The notes beneath the pieces were generated by a model. That model was given only the letters and a program-made list of their open reading frames with translations, was not told the origin of the DNA and searched no databases. Position numbers and translations under genes: made by a program. Positions 9,160-18,155 of a DNA stretch of 64,000 bases are shown here, piece after piece. The stretch is from Georgfuchsia toluolica. GTDB taxonomy: Bacteria > Pseudomonadota > Gammaproteobacteria > Burkholderiales > Rhodocyclaceae. The stretch's first letter is position 1. Every line of letters begins with the position of its first letter. The stretch is taken from assembly GCF_907163265.1 (NCBI RefSeq), contig NZ_CAJQUM010000001.1, forward strand, positions 2,294,001 through 2,358,000, read 5' to 3'.

Positions 9160-10473
9160 ATGAGCATCCAATCCGGCCTGTTGCGTACGCGCCGCTTCGT
9201 GCCGCTTTTCGTCACACAATTTTTCGGCGCCTTCAACGACAACCTGTTCAAGAACGCACTGGTGGTATTGCTCACTTTCAAGGCCGCCAGCTGGACATCG
9301 TTGAAGCCCGAATTGCTCGGCAATCTTGCCGCCGGCATTTTCATCCTGCCGTTTTTCCTGTTTTCGGCGACGGCCGGACAGATCGTCGACAAGCTCGACA
9401 AGGCGTGCGTCGCGCGTTTCGTCAAGCTCATGGAAATCGCCATCATGGCGCTGGCCGGTATCGGCTTTGCCGCGCACAGCCTAGCCGTGCTGCTGGCAGC
9501 ACTGCTCCTGATGGGAATGCATTCAACATTATTCGGGCCGGTGAAATACGCCATCCTGCCGCAACATCTGCGGCCGGAGGAACTGGTCGCCGGCAATGCA
9601 CTGGTCGAGGCCGGCACCTTCACTGCCATCCTGCTCGGCACCCTCGCCGGCGGGCTGCTTGCAGCGCTCGACGGTGGTACGGTGTGGATTACCGTTGCCA
9701 CGTTGTCGGTTGCACTGGCCGGTTACGTCGCAAGCCGCGGTATCCCGCCGGCGCCACCGGCGGCGGCGCAGTTGGCAATTCGCTTCAATCCCGTCATCGA
9801 TACCTGGCGATGCATCGCCGACGCGCGCGCGAATCGCGAAGTATTCATAGCCATCATCGGCCTGTCGTGGTTCTGGCTTTATGGCGCGCTGTTTCTGGCC
9901 CAGTTCCCGGCCTACGCGAAGAACGTACTCGGTGGCGACGAACTCTCCGTCACGCTGCTGCTGGCGATCTTCACCGTCGGTATCGGCACCGGTTCGCTGG
10001 CCTGCGACCGTCTTTCCAGACACAAGGTGGAGCTCGGCCTGGTGCCGTTCGGCGCCGCCGGTCTCACGCTGTTCGGCCTCGATTTCGCGCTGGCTTCGAC
10101 GGCCGGATTGCCTGCGCATGTGTCGTCGCTGGCGCAACTGCTATCCGACCTCGGCACCTGGCGCATCCTTGCCGACCTGCTGCTGCTCGGCGTTTTCGGC
10201 GGATTCTTTTGCGTTCCGCTGTATGCCCTCATGCAAGCGCGCAGTGCCGAGGACAAACGCGCCCGCACCATTGCCGCCAACAACATCGTGAATGCCTGCT
10301 TCATGGTCGCCGGTGCCCTCGGCGCCAGCGCCCTGCTTGCTGCCGGATTGTCGATTCCGCATCTTTTCGCGCTCGCCGCAGCCATTAACGCAGTGGTCGC
10401 CGCCGGTTTGTTTTATAGCGCACCGGAATTCGGTCAACGCTTTGTGGCATGGATTCGCGATTTCGGCAATTGA
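9160..10473 (+). CDS. MFS transporter, LplT-like (lysophospholipid transporter family)
   Basis: This 437-residue protein has about 12 hydrophobic segments. Its N-terminus, PLFVTQFFGAFNDNLFKNAL, is characteristic of the LplT-type MFS subfamily, which flips lysophospholipids or accompanies acyltransferase/acyl-ACP synthetase (Aas) proteins. Other matching stretches are LFGPVKYAILPQHL and the loop VEAGTFTAILLGTLAGG. The usual Aas partner is not visible nearby, so the substrate is uncertain. It is followed closely by ubiC. Confidence 0.85.
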   Translation: MSIQSGLLRTRRFVPLFVTQFFGAFNDNLFKNALVVLLTFKAASWTSLKPELLGNLAAGIFILPFFLFSATAGQIVDKLDKACVARFVKLMEIAIMALAGIGFAAHSLAVLLAALLLMGMHSTLFGPVKYAILPQHLRPEELVAGNALVEAGTFTAILLGTLAGGLLAALDGGTVWITVATLSVALAGYVASRGIPPAPPAAAQLAIRFNPVIDTWRCIADARANREVFIAIIGLSWFWLYGALFLAQFPAYAKNVLGGDELSVTLLLAIFTVGIGTGSLACDRLSRHKVELGLVPFGAAGLTLFGLDFALASTAGLPAHVSSLAQLLSDLGTWRILADLLLLGVFGGFFCVPLYALMQARSAEDKRARTIAANNIVNACFMVAGALGASALLAAGLSIPHLFALAAAINAVVAAGLFYSAPEFGQRFVAWIRDFGN

Positions 10474-10495
10474 CCACGATAAAATCAAGCCGCAA

Positions 10496-11017
10496 ATGAA
10501 ACGCTGGACACACCACCTTCCCCCCGATCGCCGTCTCTCCGCCTGGCTCGCTGCCGAGGGTTCGCTGACGGCGCATATCCGCCGCGTTGTTGGGCATGAC
10601 TTCCGCTTGCGCCGGCTGGTACAACGCTGCATGTCCGCCTTGCCGGAAGAAGCCGGCGTGTTGGGACATCGCCGCGGCGTGACGGTGCGCGAAGTGCTGC
10701 TCATGGAAGGCGATGTGCCGCTGGTGTTCGCCCATAGCGTGGTTTCGCAACGCCACACGAGCGGCCCCTGGCGCGCGGTACGCGGCCTCGGTTCGCGCCC
10801 GCTGGCAGAACTGCTGTTCGCCGAGCGTTCCGTGGTGCGCCGTCCCCTGCATTACCGCGCTGTGACCACGGCTGATCCGCTCGGACAGCGTATTCTGCAA
10901 GCCTTGCCGCAAGCGAAGTTCCCGCTCTGGGCGCGCCGCTCGGCGTTTTACCGGCATGGCTTGCCGCTACTGGTGACCGAAGTCTTTTTGCCACCGATCA
11001 GCCGGTTCGAACCATGA
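10496..11017 (+). CDS. ubiC: Chorismate--pyruvate lyase
   Basis: UbiC removes pyruvate from chorismate to give 4-hydroxybenzoate, the ring precursor of ubiquinone. The 173-residue protein shows the family pattern: [32 protein letters not shown] and the C-terminal [22 protein letters not shown]. The ATG at 10496 was chosen because the frame upstream overlaps the MFS gene with no relevant sequence. Its TGA overlaps the ubiA start as ATGA, so the two genes form a coupled pair catalysing consecutive steps. Confidence 0.93.
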   Translation: MKRWTHHLPPDRRLSAWLAAEGSLTAHIRRVVGHDFRLRRLVQRCMSALPEEAGVLGHRRGVTVREVLLMEGDVPLVFAHSVVSQRHTSGPWRAVRGLGSRPLAELLFAERSVVRRPLHYRAVTTADPLGQRILQALPQAKFPLWARRSAFYRHGLPLLVTEVFLPPISRFEP

Positions 11018-11898
11018 ACATTGCCGCAATCAAGGAACGCCTCGATCTTTACGAGAAGCTGATGCGGCTCGACAAGCCGATCGGCATATTGCTGCTGCTG
11101 TGGCCGACGCTGTGGGCGCTGTGGATTTCCAGCAGCGGCCGCCCGGGCCTGCTCGTCGTCTGGGTCTTCATGCTGGGCACGGTGCTGATGCGTTCCGCCG
11201 GCTGCGTGGTCAACGATTACGCCGACCGCGATTTCGACCGGCATGTCGAACGCACCAAGGACCGCCCGCTGACCGCGGGACGGGTATCGACAAAAGAAGC
11301 CATGGTGCTCGCTTCGATCCTCGCCCTGTGCGCCCTGCTGCTGATCCTGTGGCTGCCGCGACTGGTGATCTATCTCTCTTTCGTCGCCGTTTTCCTCGCC
11401 GTGAGCTATCCCTTCACCAAGCGTTTTTTCGCCATACCGCAAGCCTATCTCGGCATCGCCTTCGGCTTCGGTATCCCGATGGCTTTCGCCGCCGAGCTGC
11501 AATCGCTTCCCCTCACTGCCTGGACGCTGCTGCTGGCGAACATCTTCTGGGCCATCGCCTATGACACCGAATACGCGATGGTGGATCGCGAAGATGATCT
11601 CAGGATCGGCATCAAGACCTCGGCCATCACTTTCGGCCGTTTCGATGTCACCGCAGTGATGCTGTGCTATGCCGTTACGTTGGCCATCCTGGCCGGCATC
11701 GGCATGAGACTGCACTACGGCTGGGCCTACTATGCCGGCCTCGTTGTCGCCGCCGCGATTGCGGGCCATCACTACACCCTGATCCGCGGCCGCGATCGCA
11801 TGCGCTGCTTCAAGGCCTTCCTGCACAATAACTGGTTCGGTGCGGCGGTGTTTGCTGGCCTGGTCGCCCAGTTCAATTTACTCCCGTTGTGGAAATAA
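11014..11898 (+). CDS. ubiA: 4-hydroxybenzoate polyprenyltransferase
   Basis: UbiA attaches the polyprenyl tail to 4-hydroxybenzoate in the inner membrane. The 294-residue protein has 8-9 membrane helices and both Asp-rich motifs: [11 protein letters not shown] (first, NDxxDxxxD) and [13 protein letters not shown] (second, with YDTEYAM preceding). It overlaps ubiC by four bases. The later pathway gene ubiD is separated from ubiA by a two-gene insertion at 12.1-14.5 kb. Confidence 0.96.
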   Translation: MNIAAIKERLDLYEKLMRLDKPIGILLLLWPTLWALWISSSGRPGLLVVWVFMLGTVLMRSAGCVVNDYADRDFDRHVERTKDRPLTAGRVSTKEAMVLASILALCALLLILWLPRLVIYLSFVAVFLAVSYPFTKRFFAIPQAYLGIAFGFGIPMAFAAELQSLPLTAWTLLLANIFWAIAYDTEYAMVDREDDLRIGIKTSAITFGRFDVTAVMLCYAVTLAILAGIGMRLHYGWAYYAGLVVAAAIAGHHYTLIRGRDRMRCFKAFLHNNWFGAAVFAGLVAQFNLLPLWK

Positions 11899-12126
11899 TG
11901 CCACGAAGCCCCCATCGCAGGGCTTGCGCTTGGAGCTTCATTGCAACCCAGCCCGCTATTGCATACTATGAGCATAATATGGCAAATTGCCGCATGTTTG
12001 TGGATCGGAGGCGGTCTGTGATTCTCAAGGCCTCCGTCTGCAACTAGCGCAAGTCCTGAATAGTTTCCTGCAACCCGCTTGCCCCGCCTGTGTGCTGCGG
12101 TGGAAATGAACAACGGAGGAAGTGCC

Positions 12127-13980
12127 ATGAAAAAACCATCGCCGGTTCCACAGCGCAATGTCGTCCCTGACAGTCTCGACCTGCGCGACCGTCCCTATCT
12201 TCCCAGCGTAGCCCTGAGTCCGGCGCCGGAAATGACGCCCAGAATAGCCCTGCCAGTGCTGAACCAGAAGCAGACCTCGGCGTGCACCGGGTTTGCCCTC
12301 TCCAACGTGGTTAACTATCTATTGCGGCTGCGCGATCCCAAGGCGTTACCGGTCTCGCCCTTCATGATCTATTCGATGGCGCGCCGTTACGACGAGTTTC
12401 CCGGCGCCACCGCCGATACCGGCTCCAGCCTGCGCGGCGCCATGAAGGGTTGGTATCGCCATGGCGTGTGCAAGGCCGATTTGTGGCGCTCCATGCCCAT
12501 GCCCTCCAGCGCGAAGAGCGCGGCCGAGGACTGGTGGCTCGATGCGGCGATGCGTCCGCTTGGCGCCTACTATCGCGTCGACCACCGCTCCATCACCGAC
12601 ATGCATGTGGCCCTTAACGAAGTCGGCATTATTTACGCCAGTGCCGTTTGCCACGACGCTTGGGGCAAGGGCTTCGACGTTAACACCAAAACCGGCGAGT
12701 GGTGGGCGATCCCGCCCGAAAAGGCCGCACCCGACGACGGCGGTCATGCCTTCGTGATCGTCGGCTACAACCGTCGCGGCTTCATCATCCAGAACTCCTG
12801 GGGCGAGGGCTGGGGCAGCAAGGGCCAGGCACTCCTGAGTTACGACGACTGGACCAAGAACGCCATGGACTGTTGGGTGGCCCAGCTCGGTGTCGTGACG
12901 GAACAGGACCGCGCCATTGCCAGCGCAGTCACTGTGCGCAGCGAAAAAGGCCGCGTGCAACTGGCCGGCGACCCGGTCTCGCGCGATCGCGAACTCTCGC
13001 CCTTCATCATCGACATGGAAAACAACGGCCACCTTTCTACCAGTGGCCGCTTCCGCACCCAGCCCGCCGACGTGCAAGCGCTGTTCGATGTGCATCTGGC
13101 CGAGGCGCGCAAGCGCTGGGGGCTGGGACCGAAGGATGCCGTCGATATCGCGATCTATGCCCATGGCGGCCTCACCGGAGAGGAAGATGCGGCGCCAATC
13201 ATCGCGAAGTGGCTACCCGCCCTGTATGACGCGAAAATCTTTCCCATTTTTCTGATGTGGGAGACCGATCTCTGGTCCACGCTGAAGAACCATCTTGCCG
13301 ATCTGGTGAGCGGGCAACCCCGCGCCACCGGCGGGGTAGGCGACTGGTTCAAGCGGCAATGGAACCAGCGCATGGAACGACTGCTGGCCGAGCCCGGCAC
13401 CATGATCTGGGGCGAGATGAAACAAAACGCCGAAGCCATCTCCGCGGCAGCCAACAGCGGTGGCCGCCTGCTCTATCAGGCCGCCACGCAGTCCAGCAGT
13501 TTCAACGCCAAGCGCGACCGTCTGCATCTGATCGGTCACTCGGCGGGTTCTATCGTGCATAGCCATGTGGTCGACCACCTCTGCCCGCTTGGCTGGAAAT
13601 TTGACAGTCTCAACTTGATGGCGCCCGCCGTGACCGTCAACCTCTTCGGCAGAACTGTGGTGCCGCGCCTCAAGAATGGCCAGGTGAAGCGCTTGCATGA
13701 GTTCCATCTGACCGATCCGGTCGAACAGGCCGACTGCACTTGCAGGCCGGTTCTAGGTTACAGCCGCTCACTGCTCTACCTCGTCTCCGAATCGTTCGAA
13801 CACGGTACACGCACGCCCATTCTTGGTATGGAGAAATATTTCTCCGATGCCGTGCAAGGTCTCGACAATGTCAAGGCCTGGGCCGTCCCCAGCGGGCAGA
13901 GCCAGAGCAACAGCCATGGCGGATTTGACGACGACGCCGTGACAAGGGGCAGCATCGTCAAACTGATTCTCAAGCGCTGA
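12127..13980 (+). CDS. Papain-like (C1A) cysteine protease fused to alpha/beta hydrolase
   Basis: This 617-residue two-domain protein joins two potentially complete enzymes. The N-terminal C1A peptidase domain (~1-260) has the oxyanion Gln and catalytic Cys in QKQTSACTGFA (C53), the catalytic His in DDGGHAFVIVGYN (H207) and the Asn in QNSWGEGWG (N223). The C-terminal half (~330-617) has an HGG loop (AIYAHGGLTG), a nucleophile elbow LIGHSAGS (S472), a possible acid in LTDPVEQAD, and a terminal His in SNSHGGFDDD (H597). That arrangement is typical of a serine hydrolase or lipase. No signal peptide is seen. The start at 12127 has GGAGGA upstream; an in-frame ATG at 12079 has none. The M15-like gene follows after 10 bases. 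Its function is unknown. Confidence 0.85.
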   Translation: MKKPSPVPQRNVVPDSLDLRDRPYLPSVALSPAPEMTPRIALPVLNQKQTSACTGFALSNVVNYLLRLRDPKALPVSPFMIYSMARRYDEFPGATADTGSSLRGAMKGWYRHGVCKADLWRSMPMPSSAKSAAEDWWLDAAMRPLGAYYRVDHRSITDMHVALNEVGIIYASAVCHDAWGKGFDVNTKTGEWWAIPPEKAAPDDGGHAFVIVGYNRRGFIIQNSWGEGWGSKGQALLSYDDWTKNAMDCWVAQLGVVTEQDRAIASAVTVRSEKGRVQLAGDPVSRDRELSPFIIDMENNGHLSTSGRFRTQPADVQALFDVHLAEARKRWGLGPKDAVDIAIYAHGGLTGEEDAAPIIAKWLPALYDAKIFPIFLMWETDLWSTLKNHLADLVSGQPRATGGVGDWFKRQWNQRMERLLAEPGTMIWGEMKQNAEAISAAANSGGRLLYQAATQSSSFNAKRDRLHLIGHSAGSIVHSHVVDHLCPLGWKFDSLNLMAPAVTVNLFGRTVVPRLKNGQVKRLHEFHLTDPVEQADCTCRPVLGYSRSLLYLVSESFEHGTRTPILGMEKYFSDAVQGLDNVKAWAVPSGQSQSNSHGGFDDDAVTRGSIVKLILKR

Positions 13981-13990
13981 GGAGTACACC

Positions 13991-14536
13991 ATGGCCGCCG
14001 ATCTCAACCAGCTTGTTCCCGAGTTTCGTCCCCTCGTCGTCCGCCTGCTTGATGCCTGCGAAGCGCAGGGCCTGCCAATGCGACCGTTCTTTACTTTGCG
14101 CTCTCCCTTCGAGCAGGCAAAGCTGTGGCGTCAGTCCCGTTCGCGCGAGCAGATCAATGCGCAGATCGTGAAGTTCAAGACCCAGGGCGCCAATTTTCTT
14201 GCCCATTGCATCGAGTCCGTCGGTCCGCAAAACGGTCCGCCTGTCACCAATGCCTTGCCAGGTTTTTCCTGGCACCAGTGGGGCGAGGCAGTGGATTGCT
14301 TCTGGCTGGTCGATAGCAAGGCGGAATGGTCGGCGCAGAAACTCCTTGACGGACGCAACGGCTACCGTTTTTGTGCCGCTGAAGCCAAAAGCCTCGGGCT
14401 CACCCCCGGCGGCTTGTGGCCGAAACTGAAGAACTGGCCGCATGTGCAACTGCGCGTCGATTCGAGTCCACTCAAGGCCTGTGGCCTGACCGGCATCGAA
14501 GAGGAAATGAAGAAGCTCTTCGGGAGCACAGGATAG
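13991..14536 (+). CDS. M15-type (VanY/endolysin-like) metallopeptidase
   Basis: This 181-residue protein resembles the M15 family of Zn peptidases (D-Ala-D-Ala carboxypeptidases and phage L-alanyl-D-glutamate endolysins). The zinc site appears as H95 and D102 in SWHQWGEAVDCFW, with H151 in NWPHVQL. The position three residues before the last His, usually the catalytic Asp, is Asn148 here, so activity may be reduced or changed. No signal peptide is visible. It has a GGAG ribosome site, follows the protease-hydrolase fusion by 10 bases, and is almost certainly cotranscribed with it. Confidence 0.8.
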   Translation: MAADLNQLVPEFRPLVVRLLDACEAQGLPMRPFFTLRSPFEQAKLWRQSRSREQINAQIVKFKTQGANFLAHCIESVGPQNGPPVTNALPGFSWHQWGEAVDCFWLVDSKAEWSAQKLLDGRNGYRFCAAEAKSLGLTPGGLWPKLKNWPHVQLRVDSSPLKACGLTGIEEEMKKLFGSTG

Positions 14537-14601
14537 AAGCTGGCAAACCCCACGGTTCGTCTCTGAAAATTCCGGCAGGCGGTTGAAGTATCATCGCTGC
14601 C

Positions 14602-16065
14602 ATGAAATATCACGACCTCCGCGATTTCGTCGCGCAGCTGGAAAAAAATGGCGAGCTGAAACGCATCGCCGTCGAAATCGATCCGAAACTGGAGATGACC
14701 GAGATCTGCGACCGTGTGCTGCGTGCCGGCGGTCCGGCGATTCTGTTCGAGAAGCCCAGGGGCTCGTCGCTTCCCGTGCTCGGCAACCTGTTCGGCACGC
14801 CGCGCCGCGTCGCGCTGGGCATGGGCCAGGAAGACGTTGCCGCGCTGCGCGAAGTCGGCAAGCTGCTCGCCTATCTCAAGGAGCCCGAGCCACCCAAGGG
14901 ACTGAAGGACGCGTGGGACAAGTTGCCGCTGCTGAAGCAGGTGCTCAACATGGCGCCGAAAGTAGTCTCCTCCGCGCCGTGTCAGGAGGTGGTGTGGGAA
15001 GGCAAGGACGTCGATCTGTCGCGCCTGCCGATCCAGACCTGCTGGCCGGGTGATGTCGCGCCGCTGATCACCTGGGGCATCACAGTCACGCGCGGGCCGT
15101 TGAAGCCGCGGCAGAACCTCGGCATCTACCGCCAGCAACTGATCGGTCCCAACAAGCTCATCATGCGCTGGCTCGCGCAGCGTGGCGGCGCACTGGATTT
15201 CCGCGACCATTGCGAAAAAAATCCGGGCCAGCCATTTCCGCTTGCCGTGGTGCTCGGCTGCGATCCGGCCACTATCCTTGGCGCGGTGACGCCGGTACCG
15301 GATACGCTATCGGAATACCAGTTCGCCGGCCTGTTGCGCGGCAGCAAGACCGAGCTGGTCAAGTGCATCGGCCCCGACCTGCAAGTACCGGCGCGGGCGG
15401 AAATCGTGCTCGAAGGCGTGATCCACCCCGGCGAGACCGCATTGGAAGGGCCTTACGGCGACCATACCGGCTACTACAACGAGCAGGCCGAGTTCCCGGT
15501 ATTCACCGTCCTGCGCATGACCATGCGGCGCGATCCGATTTATCACTCCACCTACACCGGCAAGCCGCCCGACGAGCCGGCCATGCTCGGCGCCGCCCTC
15601 AATGAAGTCTTCGTGCCGTTGCTGCAAAAGCAGTTTCCCGAGATCACGGATTTCTACCTGCCGCCCGAAGGCTGCTCCTACCGCATCGCCGTGGTGAGCA
15701 TGAAGAAGCAGTATCCCGGCCATGCCAAGCGCGTGATGTTCGGCATCTGGAGCTTCCTGCGCCAGTTCATGTACACCAAGTTCATCATCGTTACCGACGA
15801 CGACATCAATGTCCGCGACTGGAAAGAAGTAATCTGGGCCCTGACCACGCGCGTCGATGCCAAACGCGACACGCTGATCGCCGACAACACGCCGATCGAC
15901 TATCTCGACTTCGCCTCGCCGGTAGCCGGGCTCGGCAGCAAGATGGGCATCGATGCCACCAACAAATGGCCCGCCGAAACCCAGCGCGAATGGGGTCGCC
16001 CCATCGCCATGGACGAGGCGGTGAAGCAGAGGATCAATGAGCTCTGGGCAAAACTTGGTTTATAG
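14602..16065 (+). CDS. ubiD: 4-hydroxy-3-polyprenylbenzoate decarboxylase
   Basis: UbiD decarboxylates 4-hydroxy-3-polyprenylbenzoate with prenylated FMN as cofactor, in ubiquinone synthesis. The 487-residue length is typical. Recognisable stretches are the N-terminal [20 protein letters not shown], the [18 protein letters not shown] region, and the pathway-specific [12 protein letters not shown] loop containing the active-site acid. The prenyl-FMN-forming partner UbiX is not in the window. Confidence 0.96.
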   Translation: MKYHDLRDFVAQLEKNGELKRIAVEIDPKLEMTEICDRVLRAGGPAILFEKPRGSSLPVLGNLFGTPRRVALGMGQEDVAALREVGKLLAYLKEPEPPKGLKDAWDKLPLLKQVLNMAPKVVSSAPCQEVVWEGKDVDLSRLPIQTCWPGDVAPLITWGITVTRGPLKPRQNLGIYRQQLIGPNKLIMRWLAQRGGALDFRDHCEKNPGQPFPLAVVLGCDPATILGAVTPVPDTLSEYQFAGLLRGSKTELVKCIGPDLQVPARAEIVLEGVIHPGETALEGPYGDHTGYYNEQAEFPVFTVLRMTMRRDPIYHSTYTGKPPDEPAMLGAALNEVFVPLLQKQFPEITDFYLPPEGCSYRIAVVSMKKQYPGHAKRVMFGIWSFLRQFMYTKFIIVTDDDINVRDWKEVIWALTTRVDAKRDTLIADNTPIDYLDFASPVAGLGSKMGIDATNKWPAETQREWGRPIAMDEAVKQRINELWAKLGL

Positions 16066-16160
16066 GCCGTGCGCTGGCAGCAGCGCAATGGTTCCAGGCA
16101 TAAAATTAAATCCATGCGGCCGCCTTTTCCCGGCCGCAATAACGACGAGGTGCTTCAGAC

Positions 16161-16844
16161 ATGATCCATACCCCTGCCGGCGAATACCCCCTGCCAGGCC
16201 CCGAATATCTGGCATCGACCCCATTTCTCGACTTCGACAGCCCTTCATTGCGTTCCGAAGTCGATCGGATCGTTGCCGGTGCCGCGTCCGATATTGAAAA
16301 GGCAATCCGGCTTTATTACTGGGTTCGCGACGGCTGGCGTTATGATCCTTTTTCCATTCGGCTCAATCCCGAATCCTATGTGGCCAGCAACATTCATCGT
16401 GCCGACCATGGCTATTGCATCCCCAAGGCGATCCTGTTGACAGCGGCTGCGCGCGCAGCCGGGATCCCTGCCGCGCTGGGATTCTCCGATGTCAGCAATC
16501 ACCTGACCAGCGAGAAACTGAAGCGCTGGATGGGCGGCAATGACGTGTTCGTCTATCACGGCTACGCGGTGCTTCATCTCAATGACAAATGGGTCAAGGC
16601 GGCGCCTGCCTTTAACCTGGACCTGTGCCAGCGCTTCGGCGTGCATCCCACGGAGTTCGATGGCCGCAGCGATGCGCTTTTTCAGGAATTCGACATGCAG
16701 AACCGGCGCCACATGGAATATGTGGCCAATCACGGCTGCTGGTCGGATTTTCCCTATGAGATCATCGCCGCCGGGCTACGCGCCGCCTACCCTGTAGACA
16801 CCTGGGGACTTGGCATCGAGGCGGCGGTATTTTCTCCCAACTAA
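16161..16844 (+). CDS. Transglutaminase-like domain protein
   Basis: This 227-residue cytoplasmic-type protein has a transglutaminase-like (papain-fold) core. The nucleophile is C86 in HGYCIPKAILLTAAARAAG and the His is H133 in VYHGYAVLHLNDKWVK. The third triad residue is not the usual Asp: the segment reads KAAPAFNLD. I believe that wording recurs in this bacterial subfamily, so it may be a subfamily feature. Whether it acts as a peptidase, amidase or transferase cannot be told. A GC-rich hairpin lies just upstream at 16115-16138. Confidence 0.78.
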   Translation: MIHTPAGEYPLPGPEYLASTPFLDFDSPSLRSEVDRIVAGAASDIEKAIRLYYWVRDGWRYDPFSIRLNPESYVASNIHRADHGYCIPKAILLTAAARAAGIPAALGFSDVSNHLTSEKLKRWMGGNDVFVYHGYAVLHLNDKWVKAAPAFNLDLCQRFGVHPTEFDGRSDALFQEFDMQNRRHMEYVANHGCWSDFPYEIIAAGLRAAYPVDTWGLGIEAAVFSPN

Positions 16845-16850
16845 TCGAAA

Positions 16851-17168
16851 TCAGAGTTTTGCGTTGAGCCAGCTATACGTGAAATAGATTCCGGTAAACA
16901 CCAGGGCGAATACCAGTAGATCTCCAAAGCGGTTGTTTTTCTTGCCAACCACCAGCCTTCCGCTCAAGCAAGCCCAGGCCAGGCTGACGGCGATGATGCC
17001 GGCCGGGATCGCCATTACAGGATGACGGAATCCTGCGTCAAGGGCCCATCCGGTGATCTGGCTGGCCCAGCCGCCGGTCTTGAACGTGTGGAAGGCCAGA
17101 CCGCCAAAACAGACCAACATCATGGTTAGGGCAAAAAAGCTCCATAAGTCTTCCAGTAGCTTGCGCAT
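16851..17168 (-). CDS. Small hypothetical membrane protein
   Basis: This 105-residue protein has three hydrophobic stretches (~10-28, 48-68, 83-100), including FFALTMMLVCFGGLAF and LLVFALVFTGIYFTYSWL. I do not recognise a family. A GGAGGATCA ribosome site (as read on the minus strand) precedes the ATG. Its stop is 6 bases from the end of the convergent transglutaminase-like gene. Confidence 0.6.
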   Translation of the reverse strand: MRKLLEDLWSFFALTMMLVCFGGLAFHTFKTGGWASQITGWALDAGFRHPVMAIPAGIIAVSLAWACLSGRLVVGKKNNRFGDLLVFALVFTGIYFTYSWLNAKL

Positions 17169-17216
17169 CGGTGATCCTCCTCATGCAACGTCCATAATAT
17201 ACCTCGCCCGGCACGG

Positions 17217-17894
17217 CTAGCAGGGAGGGGCCAGATCGCTGACCAGCTGCTTCAATGTCGTCACTTCCGCTTCCAGCCCGGCGACCCGCTGTTCAAGCAG
17301 GTTCAGGCGGCTGCTTGCCGCATGTTCCTGCTCTTCGATGTCGGAGAATCCTGCCGCAGCCGCATGCTCATCGGCGCCGTCGACCTTGCCACTGAACAAA
17401 TGCACATAGCGCGATTCGCGCTTGCCCGGCTCGCGCGGCAGCCGCATCACGAAGGGGCCGTCTTCGCGCCGGGCGAGCTGGATTAGCACCGCTTCGACTT
17501 CCGTTACATCGCCAAACCGGCATAGCCGGCTCGCTCGGCTGCGCAGCTCTCCCGGTGTCTGCGGACCACGCAGGAAGAGCTCGCAGACGACGGCGAGTTC
17601 CTGCGGCGAGAACCTCAGCGTGCCGTAATTGGTATTGCAGAAGCGATGCTGGAATTTTGGCACGCGGCTGCCGAATCCACCCTGTTCATTGACGTGGAAT
17701 TTTTTGATCAGGTTGTCGACCACCTGCTGGACGATGGCCTCGTCCAGGTCCAGCACCGGGTCGCGGTTGCTGCGCTGGTTGCAGGCGTTGGTCAGGGCAT
17801 TGAGCGACAGCGGATACTGCTCGGGCGTGGTGATTTCTTTTTCGATCAGGCAGCCGATGACGCGGGTTTCGTGGAGCGTGAGTTCAATGTTCAT
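17217..17894 (-). CDS. YceH family protein (DUF480)
   Basis: This 225-residue protein belongs to the YceH/UPF0502 family: two tandem winged-helix domains and a C-terminal coiled coil. Diagnostic text includes [21 protein letters not shown] near the N-terminus and [20 protein letters not shown] in the second domain. The final ~30 residues ([20 protein letters not shown]) are a clear coiled coil. The molecular function is not established. It is divergent from narX, with ~260 bases between the two starts. Confidence 0.9.
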   Translation of the reverse strand: MNIELTLHETRVIGCLIEKEITTPEQYPLSLNALTNACNQRSNRDPVLDLDEAIVQQVVDNLIKKFHVNEQGGFGSRVPKFQHRFCNTNYGTLRFSPQELAVVCELFLRGPQTPGELRSRASRLCRFGDVTEVEAVLIQLARREDGPFVMRLPREPGKRESRYVHLFSGKVDGADEHAAAAGFSDIEEQEHAASSRLNLLEQRVAGLEAEVTTLKQLVSDLAPPC

Positions 17895-18155
17895 ATCATC
17901 ATTGCTTCGAGTGTGGCTGGATACCGCAGGATTGAGTAGTCAGGATACCAGCGGCAGCAAATTTTGTTGCTTGCCACTGAATCAGGATTGGGCGGGATTT
18001 TGTCAATCGGCTGTAAACTAACCCCGCCTAATCTGGTTCCAAGAGCCGGCCAGCAACGGAAGGCCGCTTGAAATCGGCGTGGATTGCGACCCATTGTTGC
18101 GGGATGGGCGGTGAAGCGGCGGGCAACTCTCAAGGACATAAGCAAAGCGCAAACG

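Noticed and set aside
9045-10388. 447-codon frame overlapping the LplT-like gene on the same strand
   Set aside because: The other frame shows membrane helices and family motifs; this one is Arg/His/Pro-rich, typical of an out-of-frame reading.
11906-11925. Terminator after ubiA (AAGCCC..GGGCTT)
   Set aside because: The stem is only six base pairs with an eight-base loop and no T-tract; too weak to call.
16115-16138. GC-rich hairpin TGCGGCCG..CGGCCGCA before the transglutaminase-like gene
   Set aside because: A perfect 8-bp stem, but without a T-tract in the plus direction and close to the next ribosome site. Its role cannot be decided, so it is not listed as a feature.
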